In this document: one piece after another, positions 12,100 to 22,176 of the stretch
Numbering within the stretch: the first letter of the stretch is position 1
Layout: the number at the start of each line of letters is the position of its first letter
Notes under the pieces: generated by a model
The model's input: the letters and a program-made list of their open reading frames with translations, nothing else
Told to the model about the DNA's origin: nothing
Database searches by the model: none
Position numbers and translations under genes: made by a program
Assembly: GCA_026315105.1 (NCBI GenBank)
Contig: CM048750.1
Span: forward strand, 162,778,549 to 162,842,548
Direction: 5' to 3'
DNA: 64,000 bases
Source: Locusta migratoria
Taxonomy: Eukaryota > Arthropoda > Insecta > Orthoptera > Acrididae

Positions 12100-12293
12100 T
12101 TCAAATGTTCGTATAGCTTATGGGACTTAACTACAGGGTCATCAGTCCCTAAACTTAACAAACTACTTATGAACTAACTAATACTAAGGACTGCACAAAT
12201 ATTTATGCCCGAGGGGGGATTCGAACCCCCGACCGTAGTGGCCGTGCAGACCGTGACTGGAGCGCCTCAGTCTGCTCGGCCACCGCGGCCGGC
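12100..12293 (-). mobile_element. tRNA-Leu-like SINE (family A)
   Basis: Reverse copy with an 11-bp TSD GAGTAGAATTG (12089-12099 and 12294-12304). Complete head and tail. Confidence 0.92.
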
Positions 12294-12324
12294 GAGTAGA
12301 ATTGCAAACGGGATCAATACTATA

Positions 12325-13198
12325 CAGGGTGCTACAAAAAGGTACGGCCAAAGATTCAGGAAACATTCCTCACACACAAAGAAAGAATATATGTTAGAGC
12401 TCATTTTATTTCTTCTCTTCAAATCACATTAATCATGGAATGGAAACACACAGCAACAGAACTTACCAGCGTGACTTCAAACACTTTGTTACAGGAAATG
12501 TTCAAAATGTCCTCAGTTAGCGAGGATACATGCATCCACCCTCCGTCGCATGGAATCCCTGATGCGCTGATGCAGCCCTGGAGAATGGCGTATTGTATCA
12601 CAGCCGTCCACAACACGAGCACGAAGAGTCTCTACATTTGGTACCGGGGTTGCGTAGACAAGAGCTTTCAAATGCCCCCGTAAATGAAAGTCAAGAGTGT
12701 TGAGGTCAGGAGAGCGTGGAGGCCATGGAATTGGTCCGCCTCTACCAATCCATTGGTCACAGAATCTGTTGTTGAGAAGCGTACTAACACGTCGACTGAA
12801 ATGTACAGGAGCTCCATCGTGCATGAACCACATGTTGTGTCGTACTTGTAAAGGCACATGTTTAGCAGCACAGGTAGAGTATCCCGTATGAAATCATGAT
12901 AACGTGCTCCAGTGAGCGTAGGTGGAAGAACATGAGGCCCAATCAAGACATCACCAACAATTCCTGCCCAAACGTTCACAGAAAATCTGTGTTGATGACG
13001 TGATTGCACAATTGCGTGCGGATTCTCGACAGCCCAAACATGTTGATTGTGAAAATTTACAATTTGATGACGTTGGAATGAAATTTCCATTTACAGAGAG
13101 ATACTAAAATGGGACACATGTCCAAGTAACATATTTTCTTTCTTTGTGTGTGAGGAATGTTTCCTGAAAGTTTGGCAGTACCTATTTGTAACACCCTG
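12325..13198 (-). mobile_element. Tc1/mariner-superfamily transposon with transposase remnant (internally deleted)
   Basis: TA-flanked element with inverted ends CAGGGTGCTACAAAAAGGTA / ...TTTGTAACACCCTG and a shared inner block CATTCCTCACACACAAAG. The minus strand encodes fragments of a DDE transposase: FQRHQIVNFHNQH, SVNVWAGIVGDVLIGP, FMHDGAPVHF (second catalytic Asp) and WPPRSPDLN (third acidic site region), then LKALVYATPV. A frameshift splits it and the N-terminal DNA-binding part is missing. A sister copy is at 54721-55654. Confidence 0.85.
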
Positions 13199-13771
13199 TA
13201 TACATTATATTTATATGATCTATATCAGTGTGGGTCGAAAAAATTGATTTTTTTAAAAATTATTTTACGATACGATTTACCGCGGAGATGTTGCCTATTG
13301 TCATTAGAAGAAACACGAGATAAAAAAGTTATAATCGGTTAATATCTTCCGTTCGCGTATCGTACTTACAGATAATAGAAAACTGAAAAAAATGCATTCT
13401 TTGGAATTTTTTAAAGTTAGTTTAAACTTTCAAAATAAACTCGCCTCAGTTTTTTATGCATTATGCAAGAATGAAATAGCTACAGAAATAAAATCAGGAT
13501 GTATTTTCACAGTAGTATTTTAAAGAAAACGCCTTCTGCTACTGCAAATGTAGTTTTTTTTTTTTATTGTTACAATTCATCCATATGCGTTTCGGCTCTT
13601 TCACAAGGCATCATCAGTAGGTCTGCCGAAATATTTACATGTTTTTGTTTACACACATAGGTTAGGATTCCGCATAGGTACAAAAACATTTAGTTTATGA
13701 TCCAAAAGAGTTTGGTAGTTTGGTTTTTTTCTGTATGAACATGCTACTCCATATCTCCTTTTTCTGGCAAC

Positions 13772-13956
13772 CAACCGCGCGGGAGTAGCCGAGCGGTCTG
13801 GAGCGCCATGTTACGGATCGCGCAGCCTCCCGCCTCGGAGGTTCGAATCCTCCCTCGGTCATGGATATGTGTGATGTACTTAGGTTAGTTTAACTTAGTT
13901 TAAGTAGTTTGTAAGTCTAGTGACTTTGGTCCCATAGAACTACAAACATTTGAACA
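13772..13956 (+). mobile_element. tRNA-like SINE (family A)
   Basis: Head CGCGGGAGTAGCCGAGCGGT, B box GAGGTTCGAATCC, tail GTAGTTTGTAAGTCTAG ... ACAAACATTTGAACAT. Confidence 0.88.
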
Positions 13957-14033
13957 TACTAAAGACAGCGCGGTGAACGGTCTCGCGTATCGGAGCATAG
14001 CGCCTCAATGCGCTCTGCCGCTCCGTTGCGGCT
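13957..14033 (-). mobile_element. SINE head fragment, abutting the previous SINE
   Basis: The reverse complement reads GCCGCAACGGAGCGGCAGAG ... GAGGCGCTATGCTCCG. Only the tRNA-like head is left, without a B box or tail. Confidence 0.6.
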
Positions 14034-14169
14034 GAAAGAATTTGTGGAAGTTCGGGTACAAGAAGGAATTACTTTCTATTGGAAACTATAAAGTCACTTT
14101 ACGAATCTTTTCCTCGAATAGTTGTAGCTATTCTCAATGCTAGTAGTGGGTCTACTACACTAGTCAAAT

Positions 14170-15415
14170 CAATTAAAGGATCAACTGAGATATCTAGGTT
14201 GTGAAATATTGTCATCATCAGAATGAACTAAAAAGGTTGGACGTCTTTCTGTAGATTGTAAGGAGTGGAAACAACATTACGGCAACAGAGATAGTAGTAA
14301 TAATAAAATTGCTGCGGAGGGGGTTGTGTTGACTTCTGTTTACTCTACCAAACGAATTACACAAGAAGTTGGCTTGAGATAGTGTAGTGAGCTCTGTAAC
14401 AACATCTTGAGTTACCCAAAGTGGCATGAAGAGCGATAGGAAAGTTGAAAGCGAGATAGAGGGTGGTGGCTGCAGCTATTGGAGTGTCCCAATGTGTAAT
14501 TTCCAGAACGTAGACGCGATTTCAGACAACGGGAACAGTTAATAGAAGGCAAGGCCAAGGTCTTCCAATAAATGACCGTTATACGTATCTGATTAACAGT
14601 CCGAATAGGTGATGTGGCCTCTATCACGAAGGCCTATGGCGTGTGTCCCATTAAAACCGCGGCACCGTTTAGCCTGCAGAAAATGGGCGGAAGAACATGA
14701 ATATCGGCAACGAGTTCAGTTCACAGATGAGTAACGATTTTGTGTTCAGCCAGACAAAAGTCGTTTCGTCATCTAGAGAGAACATGGAACTATGAACAAT
14801 CCAGTTTATTGGCCGGAAACATCACCATATCGTGTATTGGACAATGGTGTCAGTATTGGCGGACGTACGGATCTCTATGTCGGTCAGAATGGCGCTATGA
14901 ATACTCAAAATGAGATCCTTCGATTGTTGTTGTGCCCTAAGCTGATGTCATACGAGATGGATTCGTTCTGGTGAACGATAACGCTCGTCCCCAGTCCCCA
15001 CAGAGCTGCACTGGTGGACGACATGCTTGAAGCAGAGGGAACTGAACGAATGGAATGGCCAGCTTGTTCACTGGACTTAAACCGGATTGAGCATGTCTGG
15101 GCTGCACTTGGCAGATGCATTGCAGCCATACCTGCACCTCCCTCGACGGTTGTTGAGCTGGATGCTGCACTCATGGCAGAATAACCAAATATCCCTCAAG
15201 AGCTGACTGAAAATCTCATACTATGCATGCCGCGCAGACGTGCAACTATGCTGGCCGTCCGACGTGATCGCACACTATATTAGAGGGTTACGAGAATGAC
15301 TTTTTACTGTTAGGGTTGACCCATGGTGCCTACCTCAGAGTAAACGCCATGTAAACCTCAAGTGAAGAGTTGAGGCTGTATCACACACAAATTACAATTG
15401 TAACCAATAAATGAA
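14170..15415 (+). mobile_element. Tc1-type transposon with a decayed DD34E transposase
   Basis: The + strand holds fragments in shifting frames: a helix-turn-helix-like stretch around 14,440-14,560, GTMNNPVYWPETSPY-like, VSIGGRTDLYVG and LRLLL. Then, near 14,975-15,280, come DNARP, WPACSLDLNRIEHVW and VVELDAALMAE. The order and the N-x-x-E spacing of the last motif fit Tc1 (DD34E). Several stops and frameshifts; non-functional. The same family is at 7,071 and 34,013. Confidence 0.75.
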
Positions 15416-15458
15416 TAAAATACTTTGCTATTGTGAAGTGTGTATGATATGTCAGCTG

Positions 15459-17238
15459 ATCTACATCTACATGGGATACTCTGCAAATCACATTTAAGTG
15501 CCTGGCAGAGGGTTCATCGAACCACCATTATACTATTTATCTCCCATTCCATTATCGAATAGCGCGCGGGAAGAAAGAACATCTGAATCTCTCCGTTCGA
15601 GCTCTGATTTCTCGTATTTTATTCTGATGATCTTTTCTATCTATGTAAGTGGGAGTCAACAATATATTTTCGCATTCGGAGGAGAATGCTGGCGATTGGA
15701 GTTTTGTAAGTAGCCCACGCCACTGCGATAAGCACCGTTGTTGTAATGATTCCCATACCAGATCCTGTATCATTTCCGTAACGCTGTCTCCCCTGTACCG
15801 TGACAATACAAAACCAGCTGCCCTTCTTTGGACTCTTTCGATGTCCTCCGTCAAACCCACCTGATAAGGATCCCACACTGGGCAGCAATACTCCAAAAAG
15901 GGCGGACAAAAGTAGTGTATGCAGTTGCTTTAGTAGTTCTGTTGCATATTTTACGGGTTCTACCAATAAAACGCAGTCTCTGGTTCGGCTTTCCTACGAC
16001 ATTATCTACGTGTTCTTTCCTATTTAAGTCTGAAGTAATAGTAATTCCTAGGTATTTTGTGGAGTTTACTGCCTTCACTTTTGATTGATTTATCTTGTAA
16101 TTAAAGTTTAACGGATTTCTTTTCGTACTCATGTGGACGACTTCACACTTCTCATTATTTAGAGTCAACTGCCAATGTTTACACCATACTGATGTCTTAT
16201 TCAGATCGTTCTGCAGTTGGTTTTGATCTTCAGATGATTTTACTAGACGGTAAATGACGGCGTCATCTGCAAACAACCTAAGAGAGCTACTTAGATTTTC
16301 TCCTAAATTTATTTTATTTTGCGTTCGATATGCCAGATGCCTTACACATTCGAAACGAGAAACTAAATTAACATACAAATCTAACAAAACATTATTCATT
16401 ATGAAATGAGTTATACTTATTACAATGCTCATAAATCAAGAACTAAAGGTAGCACAAATTTGTAAAAATAATTTACGACTAAACGGAAACTCTTAAATTA
16501 CAAAGCCAAGAAATGGCAGTGTTTGTACGTCTATGCAGATCCTCCAGCGAACCGTCCCGAAAACCATGAATTTTAAAATCAAATATGTGCTGGATCGTCT
16601 ATATTTCGCCGCAGTCACAGTGAGGATCGTCCACGTAGCCCCATCAGCTCGTTCACCGTCCAACACCGGTTCTCAACCTGTTTAATGCCACCCAGGTTCT
16701 TCGGGGGAGGTTGAAACCAGGAACACGATCAGCCGTTTTCTTAATGAGGTGTCCGTTGTGAATGTTTGCTTGCTGCCATAGGTGGTTCCATTTTGTTACG
16801 GTGTTCCGATTGTTCGACGAGTGGTTCCAGAAGGGATTTCTAGTCATTAATCGCAACACTTATCAAAAATGAGCTATTGAATAACACTACAGTGCTTCCT
16901 ATGCCCACTGACTTTGCAGTAGGTTCTCCTAAATCGTTTACGTAAATAAAGTACAGCAGAGGACCAATAACACTACCCTGTGGAACGCCCGAAATCACCT
17001 CTGTTTTAGTCGATGCCTTACCATCGATTACTACGAAGTGTGTCCTCTCTGACAGGAAATCCCCTATCCTGCCGCAAATTTGGGGCGATATACCATAACC
17101 ACGCAATTTTATTAAAAGCCGTTTGTGACGTACTGTGTCAAAAGCCTTCTGGAAATCAAGAGATACGGAATCGATTTGCGGACCCTTGTCCTCCCGGTTG
17201 TCTTCAGCACTGTGTCTCACAGTGTTAGCTGTCTTCAA
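15459..17238 (-). mobile_element. CR1/L2-like LINE, reverse orientation, interrupted by a second LINE
   Basis: Reading on the minus strand: VSLDFQKAFDTVRHKRL and ISGVPQGSVIGPLLY (RT motifs) at 17,180-16,920; then, after an insertion, SSSLRLFADDAVIYR (catalytic FADD), HWQLTLNNEKCEV and TKYLGITITSDL at 16,300-15,960; and in a new frame MEYCCPVWDPYQ, VQRRAAGFV, TPTYIDRKDHQNKIREIRA at 15,896-15,552. It ends in a CTACATCTACAT tail (15,461-15,472, + strand), the same hexamer tail as the LINEs at 0.7 and 18.4 kb. Frameshifts make it dead. Confidence 0.85.
16310..16862 (-). mobile_element. 3' end of a different (Jockey-like) LINE nested in the RT domain of the first
   Basis: On the minus strand: FNLPRRTWVALNRLRTGVGR, then after a frameshift DPHCDCGEI, TIQHIFDF and ISWLCNLRVSV. 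This is the conserved C-terminal zinc-like block of Jockey-type LINE ORF2 proteins. The 3' end is an AATAAAATAAAT-like tail next to the resumed host RT sequence. It lies between the host VPQG and FADD motifs, so it is a nested insertion. Confidence 0.7.
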
Positions 17239-17557
17239 TTTTTGCCGTCCGTAAAGGGTATATTACACGGAGCGAATTTGGTCGCTAGTCGCTGGCGTAT
17301 TTGGACGCAGCTGCTAAATTCAGGGACAGCGAACAAAGTCGCTGCTCCGATACGCGAGCGTCTAAAGTTGAAGGGTGGGCTACTTTAGACTCTGGTCGCT
17401 GGCGTTTTTGGTCGCCCCGTGTCATATACGGGAGCGTCTAAAGTAGCCACCAGTCGACTCAAAATGTCGAAGGAAATGCTGGCGTTGTGTTTCTCGTAAA
17501 ATTTTTAAAAGAACAATTAATGAACCAAAAGTAAAACTGAAAATAGAAAATAATAAA

Positions 17558-17757
17558 AGAAAATGGATTAGAAGGTGGATTGCGAGGAGGGATAAATACG
17601 GTGCTTCTGCAAATCTTTTGGGTGAATTATCGTGTGAAGGTCCTTCTGCCTACAGGAATATTATGAGGATCACATAAGAAAATTTTGATAGATTACTGTA
17701 AATGGTAGAGGATAAAATAAGGAGGATGGCGATCTCGCCAAGAATAAAATTTAAATA
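17558..17757 (+). pseudogene. Harbinger transposase N-terminal remnant
   Basis: Translation begins RKWIRRWIARRDKYGASANL, followed by LGELSCEGPSAYRNIMRIT, stop, ENFDRLL, stop, MVEDKIRRM and ISPRIKFK. This fits the conserved start of PIF/Harbinger DDE transposases (W-x-R-x-W ... R-x-x-x-G-x-x-x-x-L ... EL ... Y-x-N-x-x-R-[IM]-x-x-x-x-F-D-x-L-L). Two in-frame stops and loss of the DDE domain show that it is dead. Confidence 0.72.
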
Positions 17758-17855
17758 ACCGTTATTTTTAATGTCCCATAAAACTGGAAAACTTCGATAA
17801 ATTTTCAGAAATTTGATTACAATTCCACTTCATATTTTGTTTGGTGGGACACAGA

Positions 17856-18277
17856 AATTTTAATATCTTTATTTACGTCAATGATCACAAAACTTGTCGT
17901 CGTTTTGACGACCGGTTTCGGTCAGGATGACCATTGTCAAGTCTTCAACAAATCAGAAACAGAAGATAGATGTAGTATTAGACTACCTTATAAAACATAA
18001 ATAATGTATTACAGTCATCAATATATGTAATATAGCCATATGGCATCATCATAGCATAAATTATCTTCATTAAGGAATGTAACAACAGGTAAGATGAATA
18101 ATATTTTAACACTTTTTTTATATTGATGACTGTAATGCCTTATTTATGTTTTATAAGGTACCGTAGTCTATTACTAAATTCGTCCTATTTCCGATCTGCT
18201 GTAGACTTGAAAATGGTCGTCACTGACCAAAACCGGTCGTCAAAACAGGATGATCGACGTAAATAAAGATATTAAAA
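17856..18277. mobile_element. fold-back element with hammerhead-like motifs, nested in Harbinger
   Basis: Inverted arms (TTTTAATATCTTTATTTACG ... GACGACCGGTTTCGG..., and ATTACAGTCATCAATATA near the middle). Each arm carries a GGTC/GACC stem followed by GAAACCGGTC or its variant (17910-17941 -, 18206-18238 +). No coding capacity. Confidence 0.82.
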
Positions 18278-18439
18278 GTAATTACGAAATGGATCACTGA
18301 TATAAATTCGCGACCATGTCTCCCCTTGGTAAACAGGACTGTTTGGTATCACCTAACCTCCAAAACAATGTATCATATACTACGTCGTGTTTCAATTGTT
18401 TTTACGAAGACGCTAGCGTCTGAAGTCGCTGCTTGTCAT

Positions 18440-19337
18440 TGCGTCAGCGTATTAATTCGCTATTCTATCTATATAAATGATCTGATGGACAGAGTAAGTT
18501 GTAATTTGCGGCTGTTTGCTGATGATGCTGTGGTGTATGGGAGGGTGTCGTCTGTAACTGACTGTAATAGCATACAGGTTGACTTAGACAAAATTTCTAG
18601 TTGGTGCGAAGAATGGCAGCTAGCTCTCAATGTAGAAAAATGTAAGGTGATGCGCATGAGTAGAAAAAACAATCCTATAATGTTCGAATACAGCATTAGT
18701 AGTGAGCTTCTTGATGCTGTCGCGTCGTTCAAATATCTAGGCGTAACATTGCAGAGCGATATGAAATGGAACGAGCATGTAAGGACAGTTGTGAGTAAGG
18801 CAGAGAGCCGACTTCGGTTTATTGGGAGAATTTTGGGACGATGTACTTCACCTGTAAAGGAGACCGCGTATAAAACGCTTGTACGGCCACGTCTTGAGTA
18901 TTGCTCAAGTATTTGGGACCCGCAGCAGATCGGTTTGAAGGAAGACATAGAGGCGGTTCAGAGGCGAGCAGCTAGATTTGTTACCGGTAGGTACGACCAA
19001 TGTGCGAGTGTCACGGAAATGCTCCGGCAACTCAATTGGGGATCGCTGGAAGAAAGACGATGTTCTTTTCGTGAATTTCTGTTAAGTAAATTTAGAGGGC
19101 CGGAATTTGAAGCTGAGTGTAGTACGATCTTGCTGCCGCCTACATACATTTCGCGTAAAGATCACAAAGACAAGATAAGAGAAATTAGGGCTCGTACGGA
19201 GGCATATGGGCATTCTTTCTTTCCTCGTTCAATTTGGGAGTGGAATAGGAAAGGAAATGCCTAGTAGTGGTACAGTGTACCCTCCGCCACGCACCTTACG
19301 GTGAATTGCGGAGTATGTATGTAGATGTAGATGTATT
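18440..19337 (+). mobile_element. CR1/L2-like LINE, 5'-truncated, with an intact C-terminal frame
   Basis: An uninterrupted frame to 19264 covers YINDLMD, CNLRLFADDAVVYG (catalytic FADD), WQLALNVEKCKVM, KYLGVTLQSDM, RLRFIGRILG, LVRPRLEYCSS, VQRRAARFVTGRY, ILLPPTYISRKDH and KIREIRARTEAY. The 3' UTR ends in GTAGATGTAGATGTA. It lacks the endonuclease and the first RT motifs. The best-preserved of the three related copies, so probably the youngest. It lies inside the Harbinger element next to its right end. Confidence 0.88.
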
Positions 19338-19409
19338 CGCCCATACGCCGAGCGACAACAGACGCCAGCGACTAGCGACCAAATACGCTCCGTGTAATAT
19401 ACCCTTAAA

Positions 19410-19640
19410 CAGCAGCACTCTCCGCTGTTCCTATGGGAGCCGGCAGTCTGCGCTGGCGAGGTGTGTGGGCCCCGGCGCGCCTGGCTGCGAGTTCCCACGG
19501 CGCGGGCACAGCTGCGGCGCCTGCCGCGCTAATCCCACACAGCGCTGGGCTCCGTGATTTATCTCTGCCGTCACGACCGCCACTTTCATCGGCACACGCC
19601 ACACACCAGTGCCTGTCCGACTGAAATACTGAACGCGTCA
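19410..19640. other. CpG-rich island
   Basis: GC-rich stretch (GGCCCCGGCGCGCC, GCGGCGCCTGCCGCGC) directly right of the Harbinger element. Open on both strands but with no recognisable protein. Possible regulatory island; unproven. Confidence 0.35.
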
Positions 19641-19773
19641 ACTTAATGTATCAAAGTCGCTGTCACGGCCTTCACAGTACTTCACAAATCCTGACCTGTG
19701 CTATTCCATTTCAAATCGGATGAAAAATGACAAAATTGACCTTGTATTTTTTTTAATAATTAATAATTGTGTG

Positions 19774-20075
19774 CCTCGGTTGCACAGTGGTAGTGCCAGA
19801 CTACAAATCCGAAGGGCGAGGTTTCGATCCCCGCCAGGTCCTAGGATTTCTATCTGTCACTTTCCACTTCGTTCGCCTCTGGCAGTATAGCTCATGTGAA
19901 AAATACCGAGTAGCACCGTGGTTCGGATCCCACGTTAAACTGTAGGTCACCCTATAACTGGCTGGGTAAGTCAATTCGAAGGTCGGAGGAAGGCAACGGC
20001 ATACCACCTCCAAACAGGACTATGCCTAGTAAAGCACCGTGGTGATCAAACCAATCTTCGGATTGTTGACTGCTT
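19774..20075 (+). mobile_element. tRNA-like SINE, family B
   Basis: Head CCTCGGTTGCACAGTGGTAG ... CTACAAATCCGAAGG with B box GGTTTCGATCCC, then a roughly 230-bp body (TCACTTTCCACTTC, GTAGCACCGTGGTTCGG, GGAGGAAGGCAACGGCATAC, CCAATCTTCGGATTGTTGAC). The second copy is at 20411. Confidence 0.75.
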
Positions 20076-20209
20076 TATCTCACCTTAATTAATAATTTCT
20101 ACATATGCCATTTAATGTAAAAGAAAACAACTGTCATGAAGTTATCTCTTAACTGATTAGTATTTTTTTAGTTAAAATTCACACTTTGTGTTGTTTGTAA
20201 CTGTAGAAG

Positions 20210-20308
20210 CCGGCTACGGTGGCCGAGCGGTCTGCGGCACGCCAGTCACATTGTATACGGCCGCTACGGTCCGGGGTTCGAATCCCCCCTCGGGCAAACA
20301 TTTGAACA
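20210..20308 (+). mobile_element. family A SINE with internal deletion
   Basis: Head GCCGGCTACGGTGGCCGAGC and B box GGGTTCGAATCC, joined directly to CAAACATTTGAACATTT. The middle of the tail is deleted. Confidence 0.8.
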
Positions 20309-20410
20309 TTTAACCTTTATATTGCATTTCAGTGAACTACGGTTCATTTTGAAGCTCAATATCTTAGGTTCATGTACGTATATAACAATAACATAACAAT
20401 AAATTTAGTG

Positions 20411-20713
20411 CGCCTCGGTTGCACAGTGGTAGAGTGCCAGACTACAAATCCGAAGGTCGTGGGTTCGATCGCCGCCAAGTCCTAGGATTTGTATCTGTCA
20501 CTTTCCACTTCTTTCACCTCTGGCAGTATTGATAATGTGAAAAATACCGAGTAGCACCGTGGTTCGGATCCCACGTTAAACTGTAGGTCCCCCTGTAACT
20601 GGCTGGGGAAGTCAGTTGGAAGGTCGGAGGAAGGCAACGGCATACCACCTCCAAACAGGACCATGCCTAGTAAAGCACCATGGTGTTCAAACCAATCTTC
20701 GGATTGTTGACTG
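20411..20713 (+). mobile_element. tRNA-like SINE, family B (second copy)
   Basis: Head CCTCGGTTGCACAGTGGTAG, AGTGCCAGACTACAAATCC, B box GGGTTCGATCGCC and the same body as 19774-20075 with scattered differences. Confidence 0.75.
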
Positions 20714-20851
20714 TAATGTAAAAGAAAACAACTGTCAAAACAACTGTCATAACAACTGTCATGAATTTCTCTCTTAACTGATTACTATTTTTTTAGTTAA
20801 AATTCGGTGAAGTTTTCTGAACGCGACACTTTGTGTGCTGTGTAACTCTAG

Positions 20852-21560
20852 AAGCCGGCCACGGTGGCCTAGCGGTCTGCGGCACGCCAGTCACAATGTA
20901 CACGGCCGCTACGGTCGGGGGTTCGAATCCCCCCTCGGGCATGGATGTTTGTGTCGTCTTTAGTATAAGGTAGTTTCGTATCCCCGCCTCGTCGCCGCTT
21001 TTGTGTCTCGTCCGCCGGTTGTCGTAGGTGTCGGTGGTCGAGTTGAAAGAGACCGACAGAGGAATAAAGGATGCACGCTTGTGCAGGTACGGAGGTGACC
21101 AGCCAGTGGGACAGCAGAAATTAGAAACACTAGAGTAAATTAGAACGAGACATATATTTCATAGAGACTTAGTAATACTTAACTTTTACATAGTTCTTGA
21201 CTGCAGAATGCTGATACATAGATTAGATAGATGCCTGCCTACTGAAGATTCCTAGTGCCCATCCGATAGCCAAGTCTTAACTGGTGTCTATCTGATTCCC
21301 AAGTGTTAACTGGTTCCTATCTCAGTCCCAAGTGAACGATGCAGTCCAGTAGTGGCCACGAGCGGAGTTGTAGCAGAGGGCGCTCGTGGCTGACGTCGTA
21401 AGAACGCCGCGCCGTGCGTGCATGGCGGCGCGCGGCGAAAGTACGTGGCACGCACTTCATACTTGTGCGACACCACAGGTAGTACGAAAGTAGTTTGTCA
21501 GTTTAGGGACTGATGACCCCGCAGTTAAGTCCCTTAAGCTTAATAAACATTTGAACATTT
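20852..21560 (+). mobile_element. family A SINE split by an insertion of about 500 bp
   Basis: The head and B box (20,852-20,985) and the tail (GTTTGTCAGTTTAGGGACTG ... ACATTTGAACATTT, from about 21,490) are separated by unrelated sequence. GGTAGT occurs on both sides of the insert and may be its TSD. Confidence 0.8.
20985..21482. mobile_element. unclassified insertion inside a SINE (about 500 bp)
   Basis: GC-rich start, AT-rich middle, GC-rich end. It holds a near-repeat (CTATCTGATTCCCAAGTG / CTATCTCAGTCCCAAGTG) and a hairpin GCCACGAGCG/CGCTCGTGGC. A GGTAGT duplication flanks it. It ends in CACCACA but lacks a clear TG start, so a solo LTR is not established. No coding capacity. Confidence 0.5.
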
Positions 21561-21701
21561 AACTCTAGAACCTTTATACTGCATTTCAGTGAACTACGGT
21601 TCATTTTGAAGCTCAATATCTCAGGTTGATGTACGTATATAACAATAACATAACAATAAATTTCTTTATTGATAGATCTGAAGCATTGAATTAAAATTTG
21701 T

Positions 21702-21772
21702 TGTGCGGCCGGGAATCGAACCCGGACCTCCATGCTTACTAGGCACACGTCTTAACCGTTAGACTACCACAC
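21702..21772 (-). tRNA. tRNA-Thr(AGT)-like sequence, head of a repeat
   Basis: The minus strand folds well: acceptor GTGTGGT/GCCGCAC, D arm GTCT..AGAC, anticodon loop CTAGTAA (anticodon AGT, U33 present), T arm CCGGG-TTCGATT-CCCGG. It sits in a short inverted repeat (TGAATTAAAATTTG at 21,687 and CAAACTTTAATTCA at 21,828) like other tRNA-box repeats here, so a SINE head is likelier than a working gene. Confidence 0.4.
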
Positions 21773-22176
21773 CACTAACGATTAAGGCGCCTCGGAATAG
21801 TCTATGTACGATTTCCCTCCACAACACAAACTTTAATTCAGCTTCTTTGTTCCAAAGATAATTGCCACTACTACCAAGGCTCTCCATGTAGCGGAATAGC
21901 ACCTCAGCAATGGACATTGTGGAACAATCCTGTTACGGTGATATAAATATCAATTTATTAAAATAAATGCATTTCTCATAAGGATTATACTTCCATGGGC
22001 TTAAACTTCTTTTTATTACACGTTGTTTTCCATTTTTATGATTATGGAGTCTCTTACTTTCAACGTGGAAAAAAATATTTAAGTAATAAATACGCAATCT
22101 CGCGCTGCATTAACAAGTTAGACTGCAGCGGGCTGCCGTCCGCCAGTCAACAGCAGAAGAAGTCTCGCAGTTGGAC

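Larger units (their letters stand above)
17255..19405. mobile_element. PIF/Harbinger DNA transposon with nested insertions
   Basis: Inverted ends AGGGTATATTACACGGAGCG (left) and its reverse complement at 19,386-19,405, extended by GTCGCTAGTCGCTGGCGT in both, flanked by TAA on each side (3-bp TSD typical of Harbinger). Inside are a transposase remnant (17558-17757), a fold-back element (17856-18277) and a LINE 3' end (18440-19337). Confidence 0.85.
19752..20409. repeat. segmental tandem duplication, copy 1
   Basis: Order: family B SINE, a spacer (GTAAAAGAAAACAACTGTCA, CTCTTAACTGATTA, TTTTTTTAGTTAAAATTC), family A SINE head, then a shared trailer (GCATTTCAGTGAACTACGG ... AACAATAACATAACAATAAA). 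The same order repeats in 20410-21665. Confidence 0.75.
20410..21665. repeat. segmental tandem duplication, copy 2 (with an added insertion)
   Basis: Same order as copy 1: family B SINE, ACTGTCA-repeat spacer, family A SINE, trailer ending AACATAACAATAAATTTC. It is longer because its SINE carries an insertion of about 500 bp and keeps its full tail. Confidence 0.75.

Noticed and set aside
12184..12366. 60-codon frame beginning MFPESLAVP, similar to a frame at 13157
   Set aside because: Both start in the inverted ends of the same transposon; the shared peptide is just the terminal repeat.
17013..17388. Plus-strand frames across 17.0-17.4 kb
   Set aside because: Antisense to the reverse LINE RT and across the Harbinger end.
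18326..19264. Longest frame in the window (312 codons) as a host gene
   Set aside because: Its content is the RT C-terminal half of a LINE with a GTAGAT tail; the first 45 codons are unrelated flank.
20985..21482. Solo LTR
   Set aside because: No TG start, no 4-6 bp TSD with matching ends that is convincing, no second copy in the window.
21702..21772. Functional tRNA-Thr gene
   Set aside because: The fold is good, but the same head recurs at 51.4, 51.5 and 51.7 kb within palindromic repeats, so it is treated as a repeat head.
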